20,899 nucleotides of DNA from an uncultured Clostridia bacterium. GTDB taxonomy: Bacteria; Bacillota_A; Clostridia; Oscillospirales; Oscillospiraceae. The translations under genes were made by a program, and so were the position numbers. Position 1 is the first letter of the stretch. Each line of letters begins with the position of its first letter. The DNA lies in NCBI GenBank assembly GCA_947307375.1, contig CAMZIX010000010.1:1-20899 (forward strand), read 5' to 3'. Shown in pieces: positions 15,325 through 20,899 of the stretch. The notes under the pieces were generated by a model. It saw only the letters and a program-made list of their open reading frames with translations. It did not search any database and was not told the DNA's origin.

Positions 15325-16377
15325 TCAGGCCCTGTATCTCGGGAAGAAATTGCTCTCCGGGAGTTCTCCTCTCATATTTACGAGTTCATCATATCGCTGA
15401 GGATTCCAGATCTTTCTCCCAACATGAAACAGCTTGTCATCGCCCTTTTTATAGAAGCTCTTTTTAAAATCGTATAAAGGCCCTTCCTGGGCGCCAAGGC
15501 CGCCGCCGAGGTGAAGCCAATCAAATCCGTGCGCGCATCCCCATTTTGCAGCCTCATATAGAATGATGTTTGTCCCGGCGTACCGTCTGTAGTCAAACAG
15601 CTGTCCGCTCAGGTGATAGTTCATGTACTTTCCGGCAAAAAGCATGATTGAGGACGCGATGGCTGTCTCCCCAAGATACGCGGTGAACAAGGTATAATTG
15701 CCCTCGAGATCGTTTCTGATGCTGTCAAAGAAGGCCTTGTCAAAGTAGTAATATGATGATGCGCCGTCGTGATTCATGGTAGTCTCATAAATGCCGCGGA
15801 AAACATCAAATGCGTCCTTGGTGGTTTCGGTCCTGACCGTTACACCTTCCTTAATGGCAACACGGATGTGCCCACGGTTTTTAGAGCTGAACCGCTCCCA
15901 TATCTTCTCCTCAGAATCGAGTTCGATAGCTACGGTGTTTCCCAGAAAGGACGTATTATAAACCTCGAGATTCAGCCCGGATGCGTTTTCCAGCACGGGG
16001 TGGAATCGGACAAATTCGCTTACGACCTTGTTAGCTGCACACCATGCTGCGTATTCGCCTCGAAAAGCCTCTGCATCGGCTCCGGCTTGATTCCCTTCGA
16101 AATACCAGCCGCCATAGCCATATGGAGTTGCGATATCGAAGAATTCGCCTTCTCCGATTTTTCCTTCAAAATGCTTGTCGTGGGCAATGTCGCGCTTCAT
16201 CACAACGTTTATCCCGCGGAGAGTTTCGGAACAGTAGTATAAGAGGAGCGGCTCTCCGTCGCCATGCAATTCAAACGCTTTCACATACCCGCTAAAATAA
16301 TAAATATCGTATTTTTGGAAGCTCTTTACTATGGAATCCCAATCGTCTCTTTGACTCAATGAAAAAACTTTAAGCAT
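15325..16377 (-). CDS. FemAB/CelD-like acyltransferase (GNAT-fold)
   Basis: Predicted GNAT-superfamily transferase, 350 aa, the size of FemX/FemAB or CelD/BioF2-like (Acetyltransf_6) enzymes. Two GNAT-like halves are suggested: an N-terminal half with aromatic stretches such as IATPYGYGG near 82-90, and a C-terminal half starting near RFSSKNRGHIRVAIKEGV (162-179), the basic helix typical of FemAB proteins. LHLGGGLG and YDFKKSFY near the C-terminus match family patterns. FemAB proteins add aminoacyl groups from tRNA to peptidoglycan; CelD-like members in polysaccharide loci probably acylate amino sugars. An amide substituent on the bacillosamine-type sugar or on a phosphoamine group is plausible here. 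The start overlaps the GNAT stop by eight bases, and a GAGG site precedes the ATG by nine bases. The fold is well supported; donor and acceptor are unknown. Confidence 0.75.
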   Translation of the reverse strand: MLKVFSLSQRDDWDSIVKSFQKYDIYYFSGYVKAFELHGDGEPLLLYYCSETLRGINVVMKRDIAHDKHFEGKIGEGEFFDIATPYGYGGWYFEGNQAGADAEAFRGEYAAWCAANKVVSEFVRFHPVLENASGLNLEVYNTSFLGNTVAIELDSEEKIWERFSSKNRGHIRVAIKEGVTVRTETTKDAFDVFRGIYETTMNHDGASSYYYFDKAFFDSIRNDLEGNYTLFTAYLGETAIASSIMLFAGKYMNYHLSGQLFDYRRYAGTNIILYEAAKWGCAHGFDWLHLGGGLGAQEGPLYDFKKSFYKKGDDKLFHVGRKIWNPQRYDELVNMRGELPESNFFPRYRA

Positions 16378-16849
16378 CTATTTTTTCCTCATTACGAACC
16401 GTCTTCATCATGAGATATCGTTCGGGTTGGTAATTAGCCTTTTGATAAAACTTGAAAGCACTCTGATTGCTGGCTGTCACAAGCAAATCTATTTCGTTGT
16501 ACCCGTTTTCCATCGCGTATTGTTCAACTTTGTCCAACAGCCGGCTGCCCACGCCTTGCCGATGCCATTTGTCCGCCACGGCGATTTCTGCAATATGAAT
16601 CCTTTTCCCCTTGAGCCGATGAATTTGATGGCACCAGACCCATCCGGCCAGCTCATTGCCTTCAACAGCAGCAAAAACGATGGCAGACCCGTCCTCCAAA
16701 AAACCGGCTACTTCCTTGCATTTATCTCTGCCGTAGGAGTCGTCCGGTTCGGCGTACGGGAAGTTGATCCTTACCGAACTGTTGAACAGCTTCTCTATCT
16801 GATTTCTCCACAGGGAGAAGCTTTCATGGTTCAACCTTGTGATTTGCAC
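16370..16849 (-). CDS. GNAT-family N-acetyltransferase
   Basis: Small acetyltransferase, 159 aa, about the size of a single GNAT domain. The acetyl-CoA-binding loop HRQGVGSRLL (96-105) follows the beta-strand IHIAEIAVADKW, and ASNQSAFKFYQKANY (about 128-142) is the usual C-terminal helix and strand. I chose the GTG at 16849, nine bases after AAAGGA. An upstream ATG would overlap the phosphoglycosyltransferase gene by over 90 bases; with the GTG the overlap is 26. The eight-base overlap with the FemAB-like gene indicates coupling. In a locus with an aminotransferase it could N-acetylate the 4-amino sugar as PglD does, although PglD itself is a beta-helix enzyme. The overall fold is clear; substrate unknown. 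Confidence 0.8.
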   Translation of the reverse strand: MQITRLNHESFSLWRNQIEKLFNSSVRINFPYAEPDDSYGRDKCKEVAGFLEDGSAIVFAAVEGNELAGWVWCHQIHRLKGKRIHIAEIAVADKWHRQGVGSRLLDKVEQYAMENGYNEIDLLVTASNQSAFKFYQKANYQPERYLMMKTVRNEEKIDA

Positions 16850-17465
16850 GATTTGATTTCCTTTCCTGGTCAAGATCCAACATTTCAAAGCAGCCGGCGT
16901 CCACAATGTCTTCACTCTTTACGACCTTGACTATTGTCATCAGAACAATTCTCAGGTCTTCCAAAAATGAAATGTTTTCGGCATACTTGACATCCAATGC
17001 CAATCTTGAATCCCATGCCAGTGCGTTTCTTCCGCTTATCTGGGCAAGACCTGTCAGGCCCGGTCTGACTGTGTGGCGCTTTCTCTCCGTTTCCGTATAG
17101 AAGGGCAGATACCTTTTCAGCAGAGGTCTCGGGCCGACGATCGCCATATCTCCCTTCCAAATATTCAGCAGCTCCGGAAGCTCGTCGAGCGAGGTCTTTC
17201 TTAAAAACCGCCCATAGGGGATCATGCGCTGTTCATCCGGCAGGAGCTGCCCGTTCTCGTCCTTTTCGTTGGTCATCGTGCGGAATTTAATGAGCCGGAA
17301 AATCTTTTCGTTCAGTCCGGGCCGGTCCTGCATAAAAAACGGATTGCCCTTCATGGCAAGAGCCCCGGCAGCCGTCAGTACAACGAGCAGTGGGCTCAAC
17401 ACGATCAGCGCGCAGGTGGACAAGAGCCAGTCCAGCGCTCTTTTTATGTATTTTGCGTAAACCAT
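16824..17465 (-). CDS. PglC-type initiating phosphoglycosyltransferase
   Basis: Monotopic membrane enzyme, 213 aa, that transfers a sugar phosphate from a UDP-sugar to undecaprenyl phosphate and so starts each repeat unit. The N-terminal hydrophobic re-entrant helix (about 10-38) contains the Ser-Pro pair of SPLLVVL. Motifs are KFRTM (60-64), the catalytic Asp94-Glu95 in SLDELPEL, GPRPLL (111-116) and RPGLTG (134-139). The length matches the small PglC/EpsL group, which lacks the extra membrane domain of WcaJ/WbaP. The GGAGTG site lies right before the ATG. It follows the beta-helix acetyltransferase by 22 bases. With the dehydratase and aminotransferase of this window the sugar is probably UDP-diNAc-bacillosamine or a related 4-amino sugar, but PglC-like enzymes also use other sugars. 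The family is secure. Confidence 0.92.
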   Translation of the reverse strand: MVYAKYIKRALDWLLSTCALIVLSPLLVVLTAAGALAMKGNPFFMQDRPGLNEKIFRLIKFRTMTNEKDENGQLLPDEQRMIPYGRFLRKTSLDELPELLNIWKGDMAIVGPRPLLKRYLPFYTETERKRHTVRPGLTGLAQISGRNALAWDSRLALDVKYAENISFLEDLRIVLMTIVKVVKSEDIVDAGCFEMLDLDQERKSNRANHKVEP

Positions 17466-17487
17466 AGCTCACTCCGTCGAAGATAAA

Positions 17488-18072
17488 CTATTCCTTTCCG
17501 TCTGCCGTCTCATGCGTCCGGTAGAACTCTTTCCAGCACCATTCTGCCGCCTCGTCGCTGAGCCTCTCCTGCCCGGGTGACAGCTCGGCCGGATATTTCG
17601 GCTCGCTTCTGCGTTTTGCAACATAGTCGTCGAAAGTCCCAATGACCCTGGCAGGAACGCCTGCAGCTACAGAATTTGGCGGGATGTCTTTGTTGACAAG
17701 GCTCCCCGCGCCAATAATCACGTTCGAGCCGATCTTAACTCCATAGAGGATACTTGTCCCGCTGCCAACAAACACGTTGTCCTCGATCAAAATACACCCA
17801 AGCTTTTCCTGGAACGATTCTCCCTTAAGCGTCGGATTGGCATTAAGCATTACATGCGTCACATCATGCGTTACAAAGCTGACCCTTGACGCAAGCCGGA
17901 CATTGTTCCCCAGCCGAATCAGCTTCGCATAAAGAGGGACGGTCCTGCTCATCACGTTGCAGTCTTCTCCGATAGCTCCGAAGATGTGCTTGCTTTTTAG
18001 GTACTTGGTCCGATTCGTGCTGGACAATATCGTACACAGGCGTAAGGTCTGCCACATTCTTTCCCCGCGCAT
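17488..18072 (-). CDS. Left-handed beta-helix (hexapeptide repeat) acetyltransferase
   Basis: Trimeric acyl-CoA-dependent O- or N-acetyltransferase, 194 aa. Hexapeptide repeats run from about residue 30 to 140, with IGEDCNV, LGNNVRL, IEDNVFVGSGTSIL and IGSNVIIGAGSLV, closing with the typical NSVAAGVPARVIG. A histidine in FVTHD (about 69) is the likely catalytic base. The fold matches the Maa/CatB/WecH group; the N-terminal Rossmann part of PglD is absent, so it is not an orthodox PglD. I chose the ATG at 18072 because GAGGAG lies nine bases upstream; other in-frame starts overlap the aminotransferase gene or lack a site. It begins 19 bases after the aminotransferase stop. It may acetylate the 4-amino sugar or another hydroxyl of the repeat unit. 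Confidence 0.85.
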   Translation of the reverse strand: MRGERMWQTLRLCTILSSTNRTKYLKSKHIFGAIGEDCNVMSRTVPLYAKLIRLGNNVRLASRVSFVTHDVTHVMLNANPTLKGESFQEKLGCILIEDNVFVGSGTSILYGVKIGSNVIIGAGSLVNKDIPPNSVAAGVPARVIGTFDDYVAKRRSEPKYPAELSPGQERLSDEAAEWCWKEFYRTHETADGKE

Positions 18073-18091
18073 CTGATCTCTCTCCTCAGAA

Positions 18092-19402
18092 CTAATTGAA
18101 GCACCGGCGGATGATCTCAATGATCACGTCCTGCTGGGCCGGGGTCATTTTGTTGTCGCTCGGCAGGCAGAGGCCGCGCCGGAAGACGTCCGCGCCGACG
18201 TCGACGCCGGTGCCGCTGATATAGGCGTTGGTCCTCCCGCGCCCGTTGCCCTCGATCGTCACAAAGTCGTTGGCCCGGTAGATCGGCTGCAGGTGCATCG
18301 GCTTCCAGATCGGACGGCCCTCCGCGTTGAAGGCGGCGAGCGCATCGAGGATCTCGTGCGGCGAGCTCTTGCCGCTCTCGTGCTGGTACATATAATCCTT
18401 CTCGCCCCGGACCATGGGCGCCATCGCGTCCTCGTCGATCAGCAGGCAGCTCAGCCAGAAGTTGGGGACGGACTTTTCCGCGTCGTAGGGATTCATCCAG
18501 ACCGGCAGATCCTTCAGGCCCTCGCGGTAGCGCTCATAGATGGCGCGCTTCTGGGCGATGTGCTCGGACAGGTAGGGGATCTGGCCGCGGACGACGCCGG
18601 CGATGATGTTGCTCATGCGGTAGTTGTAGCCGATCTCCTCGTGCTGATACCAGGGGGCGGCTTCCCGGGCCTGCGTGCTCCATTTGCGCACCTTGTCGGC
18701 GTCCTCCTTGGAGTCGGTCAGGAACATGCCGCCGGACGAGCCGGTGATGATCTTGTTGCCGTTGAAGGAAATGCAGTTATAGTTGCCGAGCGTGCCGGTC
18801 TCGACCCACTGACCGTTCAGCAGGTACTTGGCGCCCAGAGATTCCGCAGCGTCCTCCACGATCAGCGCGCCGTGCTTTTCGCAGATGGCCTTGATCTGCT
18901 CCATCTTGCCGGGGGTGCCGTACAGATGGGCGACGACCACAAGACGGACCTCCGGATACAACTCAAAGGCTTTTTCCAGGGCCTCCGGGCTCATGTTCCA
19001 GGTGTCGTACTCCGTGTCGATGAAGACGGCCTCTCCGTCCTCATAGGCGACGGGGTTGACGGAGGCGTCAAAGGTCATGTCCGAGCAGAAGGCCTTGTGC
19101 CCGGCCAGGGTGCCGCGATCGGGCCGCGCCTGACCGTAGAGCGTCTCGCCGGCCAGCTTGGTCGCCAGATGAAGGGCGGCCGTTCCGGCGGACAGGGCGA
19201 CGGCGTATTTTACGCCGATGAATTCGGCCATCTGGCGCTCGACTTCGTTGATATTTTCCCCGAGCGTGGAGACCCAGTTGGTCAGAATGGCATCGTCCAC
19301 CCAGTGCTGCTCATCTCCGTGCATGGTGGGGCTGCTCAGCCAGATCTTGCTGCCGAACGGTTCAATGCCGGCAAATCTCGGATCGTTCAAATAATCGTAC
19401 AT
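18092..19402 (-). CDS. DegT/DnrJ/EryC1/StrS aminotransferase (PglE/EpsN-like)
   Basis: PLP-dependent nucleotide-sugar aminotransferase, 436 aa. SAGTAALHLA (71-80) contacts the phosphate of PLP, VEDAAESLGA (182-191) supplies the aspartate that binds the pyridine nitrogen, and SFNGNKIIT (212-220) carries the catalytic Lys217. These proteins convert a 4-keto-6-deoxy sugar nucleotide to its 4-amino form, using the product of a CapD/PglF-type dehydratase such as the gene at the left edge. GAGGG lies six bases before the ATG. The gene heads the minus-strand operon behind a strong promoter and a leader of about 115 bases. Its codons are GC-rich, unlike the genes that follow, so the cassette boundary falls just after it. 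The family is secure. The sugar is inferred as UDP-4-amino-4,6-dideoxy-GlcNAc from the pathway fit. Confidence 0.92.
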   Translation of the reverse strand: MYDYLNDPRFAGIEPFGSKIWLSSPTMHGDEQHWVDDAILTNWVSTLGENINEVERQMAEFIGVKYAVALSAGTAALHLATKLAGETLYGQARPDRGTLAGHKAFCSDMTFDASVNPVAYEDGEAVFIDTEYDTWNMSPEALEKAFELYPEVRLVVVAHLYGTPGKMEQIKAICEKHGALIVEDAAESLGAKYLLNGQWVETGTLGNYNCISFNGNKIITGSSGGMFLTDSKEDADKVRKWSTQAREAAPWYQHEEIGYNYRMSNIIAGVVRGQIPYLSEHIAQKRAIYERYREGLKDLPVWMNPYDAEKSVPNFWLSCLLIDEDAMAPMVRGEKDYMYQHESGKSSPHEILDALAAFNAEGRPIWKPMHLQPIYRANDFVTIEGNGRGRTNAYISGTGVDVGADVFRRGLCLPSDNKMTPAQQDVIIEIIRRCFN

Positions 19403-19466
19403 AAGGATCCCTCTGTTTCTTGGTAAGCATAGATGCTGCTGTTTTCCTCGTGGCTGATGAATTTCT

Positions 19467-19496
19467 GCCGGCTTTTTCGCCGCGGCAAAAGCCGGG
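19467..19496 (-). other. Hairpin in the leader of the polysaccharide operon
   Basis: CCGGCTTTT (19468-19476) pairs perfectly with AAAAGCCGG (19487-19495), giving a nine-base-pair stem around a GC-rich loop. It lies about 20-50 bases downstream of the predicted start and about 65 bases before the aminotransferase ATG. No T-run follows on the minus strand, so it is not an obvious terminator. It could be an mRNA stabiliser or an antitermination target. Confidence 0.45.
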
Positions 19497-19523
19497 CATA
19501 AAAAGCCAATATAAATTCATGTT

Positions 19524-19552
19524 AGTATACCATAATGTTTTCCGGATATCAA
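19524..19552 (-). promoter_or_regulatory. Sigma-A-type promoter of the polysaccharide operon
   Basis: On the minus strand: TTGATA (19552-19547), a 17-base spacer, TATACT (19529-19524). Each hexamer differs from consensus by one base. It is the only strong promoter I see for the tightly packed genes from 19402 down to about 11033. The predicted leader is about 115 bases. Confidence 0.82.
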
Positions 19553-19644
19553 CAAAAAAGCGGTAACAAGTACCCCGATCGATCCCGGCGCGGCGCTTTC
19601 GGCCGAAAGGATCGCGTGTCGGCGTTTTCTTTTCGTTTTCTCTG

Positions 19645-19653
19645 TGCTATAAT
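19645..19653 (+). promoter_or_regulatory. Extended -10 promoter of the LOG-family gene
   Basis: TGCTATAAT is a perfect extended -10 (TGn plus TATAAT). The -35 position is T-rich but poor (TTTTCT), as often seen with extended -10 promoters. The start lies about 35 bases before the ATG. It diverges from the polysaccharide operon promoter about 100 bases to the left. Confidence 0.7.
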
Positions 19654-19695
19654 GGGAAAAAAGCCGGGCGGCGCGGCCGCGGGAAGGAGAGCGAC

Positions 19696-20277
19696 ATGAG
19701 GATCTGCGTTTTTGCGGCCTCCAGCAATCATCTGGAGGAACGGTATCCGGCGGCGGCGGAGGAACTGGGCCGTCTGCTCGGACAGGGCGGCCACACGCTG
19801 GTTTTCGGCGGCGGCCGGACCGGGCTGATGGGCGCCTGCGCACGCGGAGCGGCTGAGACCGGCGCGGAGATCATCGGCGTTGCGCCGCGCTTTTTCGACG
19901 AGCCCGGCGTGCTGTACGAGCGCTGCAGCCGCTTCGAATGGACGGACAGCATGGCCGAGCGCAAGACCCGGATGGAAGAGGAGGCGGAGGCCTTCCTGAT
20001 CCTCCCGGGCGGCATCGGCACGATGGAGGAGTTCTTCGAGGTGCTGACGCAGAAGCAGCTCGGCCTGCACGCCAAGCCCATGGCGCTGCTGAACACCGCC
20101 GGCTATTTTGACAGCCTGGCCGCCTTTCTGCGCCGCATGACGGACATGGGCTTCGCCGGGCGGGATGTCCCGGGGCTCGTATCGCTCTGCGATACGCCGG
20201 AGGAGGCGCTGCGTGCGCTGACCGAGGCGCCGCCCGCGGAGACGCGGCGCCGATCCAAAGCGGAATATTTCCGATGA
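19696..20277 (+). CDS. LOG-family protein (TIGR00730; nucleotide phosphoribohydrolase-like)
   Basis: Rossmann-fold enzyme, 193 aa, of the lysine-decarboxylase-like/LOG family. Characterised members cleave nucleoside 5'-monophosphates, including cytokinin nucleotides, to base and ribose 5-phosphate. The nucleotide-binding part VFGGGRTGLMG (36-46) and the hallmark PGGIGTMEE (104-112), which carries the catalytic glutamate, are both intact. An arginine in AERKTRM (about 89) matches the other conserved site. AAGGAG lies six bases before the ATG. It has its own promoter and its own terminator, so it is a single-gene unit independent of the polymer cluster. The cytokinin-type role is not implied in this organism; a nucleotide-recycling role is more likely. 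Confidence 0.9.
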   Translation: MRICVFAASSNHLEERYPAAAEELGRLLGQGGHTLVFGGGRTGLMGACARGAAETGAEIIGVAPRFFDEPGVLYERCSRFEWTDSMAERKTRMEEEAEAFLILPGGIGTMEEFFEVLTQKQLGLHAKPMALLNTAGYFDSLAAFLRRMTDMGFAGRDVPGLVSLCDTPEEALRALTEAPPAETRRRSKAEYFR

Positions 20278-20280
20278 ATC

Positions 20281-20316
20281 AAAACGCCCGGAGTACGAAT
20301 ACGCCGGGCGTTTTTT
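20281..20316 (+). terminator. Intrinsic terminator after the LOG-family gene
   Basis: AAAACGCCCGG (20281-20291) pairs with CCGGGCGTTTT (20304-20314). The loop holds a further GTA-CGAA-TAC hairpin, and six T follow the GC stem. It begins four bases after the stop codon. Confidence 0.92.
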
Positions 20317-20360
20317 CACATGCTGTTCCCGTCGGCATAGAATGACCGGGAGGTGGGAAC

Positions 20361-20899
20361 ATGGAAGAGACATTTTTTCTCGGCGCGAACAGCCGCGCGG
20401 GCTTCTTTTCGCTGTACCGGGGCTTCTGCGCCGCGGCGGGCGACACGCTTCACGTGATCAAGGGCGGCCCGGGCACCGGGAAATCCGGCTTCATGCGCCG
20501 CATCGCCGAGGCGGCCCGGGCGCGCGGCCTCGACGTGGAAACCGTACTCTGCTCGGGGGATCCGGATTCGCTGGACGGCGTGTACATCCCGGCGCTGCGG
20601 CAGGGCTGGGCGGACGGCACGGCGCCGCATACGATGGATCCGGCGCATTTCGGCGCGGACGGGAACTATGTGGATCTGGGGCGCTTTTGCCGTCTGCCGC
20701 TGTCGGACGCCGAGCGGGCGCGGGTGCTCGCGCTGAACGAAGCCTACAAGGACCGCTATGCCGCCGCCTATCGCTGGCTGGCCGCGGCGGGCGCGCTCCG
20801 GGAGACGGCGCCGGGAGCCGTACTGCCGGAGACAGCGGAGCAAATGCTGCGGCGGCGCATCCGCGGCGTCCTGCGGCGGAATGCGCCGTGCGGCGGGGG
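20361..20899 (+). CDS. PRK06851-like P-loop ATPase/nucleotide kinase, N-terminal part (partial)
   Basis: The open frame runs without stop from the ATG at 20361 off the right edge, giving 179 residues of a protein usually about 370 long. GGPGTGKS (35-42) is a Walker A motif. The start, MEETFFLGANSRAGFFSLY, and the segments CSGDPDSLDGV (64-74), DGTAPHTMDP (85-94) and YVDLGRF match the conserved protein known as PRK06851, which I know from Bacilli and Clostridia. Its function is not established to my knowledge. GGAGGT lies six bases before the ATG. The codons are extremely GC-rich, marking backbone DNA. Assignment rests on my memory of the family pattern; the P-loop itself is certain. Confidence 0.8.
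   Translation, partial: MEETFFLGANSRAGFFSLYRGFCAAAGDTLHVIKGGPGTGKSGFMRRIAEAARARGLDVETVLCSGDPDSLDGVYIPALRQGWADGTAPHTMDPAHFGADGNYVDLGRFCRLPLSDAERARVLALNEAYKDRYAAAYRWLAAAGALRETAPGAVLPETAEQMLRRRIRGVLRRNAPCGG

Noticed and set aside
18293..19426. Long plus-strand open frame opposite the aminotransferase
   Set aside because: It is low-complexity in Gly, Val, Asp and Leu, a typical antisense shadow in GC-rich DNA; the minus strand carries all DegT motifs.
19549..20373. Minus-strand open frame over the LOG-family gene
   Set aside because: It is Arg/Ala-rich with no family pattern and runs through the promoter and terminator of the plus-strand gene.
1..20899. CRISPR array, tRNA, rRNA, insertion sequence or transposase
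   Set aside because: I found no regularly spaced repeats, no cloverleaf-like sequence and no transposase or integrase motifs on either strand.

Overview
The window looks like the chromosome of an uncultured or gut-type Firmicute of class Clostridia. The support is a run of GGAGG-type ribosome binding sites, a Gram-positive lipoprotein signal peptide, LicD/LicC-type surface-decoration genes, and a PRK06851-type P-loop ATPase at the right edge that I know mainly from Bacilli and Clostridia. The ends are clearly GC-rich, while roughly 1.95-18.08 kb is visibly more AT-rich. This suggests an exchangeable surface-polysaccharide cassette set in a GC-rich backbone. Genus-level assignment is not possible from the sequence alone.

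Layout. The 3' end of a CapD/FlaA1-type nucleotide-sugar 4,6-dehydratase (1-408, +) converges on a Wzz/CpsC-like chain-length protein (466-1935, -) at a shared bidirectional terminator. Everything from about 19.5 kb down to 2.2 kb runs on the minus strand. A good sigma-A-type promoter at 19524-19552 precedes a tightly packed series: DegT/PglE-type aminotransferase, left-handed beta-helix acetyltransferase, PglC-type initiating phosphoglycosyltransferase, GNAT, FemAB/CelD-like acyltransferase, LicD, IspD-like cytidylyltransferase, extended SDR/epimerase, two more LicD genes, Wzy-like polymerase and Wzx-like flippase. Next come two tandem paralogous LicC-type cytidylyltransferases, each with an N-terminal winged-helix domain. 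Last is an ABC importer (lipoprotein, ATPase, fused double permease) of the 2-aminoethylphosphonate/ferric-type family, ending at a strong terminator at 2170-2204. A LOG-family gene (19696-20277, +) and a truncated PRK06851-like ATPase (20361-end, +) lie outside the cassette.

How the genes may work together (inference). CapD and DegT would make a 4-amino-4,6-dideoxy sugar nucleotide, an acetyltransferase would modify it, and the PglC-like enzyme would load it on undecaprenyl phosphate. The IspD-like enzyme and the SDR would make a CDP-polyol, and the LicD proteins would transfer phospho-polyol and/or phospho-amine groups. Wzx, Wzy and Wzz would export and polymerise the product. No conventional GT-A or GT-B glycosyltransferase is visible, so phosphotransferases may build most of the repeat unit.

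The most interesting part is 2.2-7.9 kb. In the classical lic system LicB imports choline, LicA phosphorylates it, LicC activates it and LicD transfers it. Here there is an ABC importer, no LicA kinase and no LicB, but two LicC-like enzymes. This fits uptake of a substrate that already carries phosphorus, such as 2-aminoethylphosphonate or phosphocholine, direct activation to a CMP derivative, and LicD transfer to the surface polymer. The two promoters in this block share a 9-mer, and both cytidylyltransferases carry a DNA-binding-like domain, so the enzymes may also regulate their own supply line.
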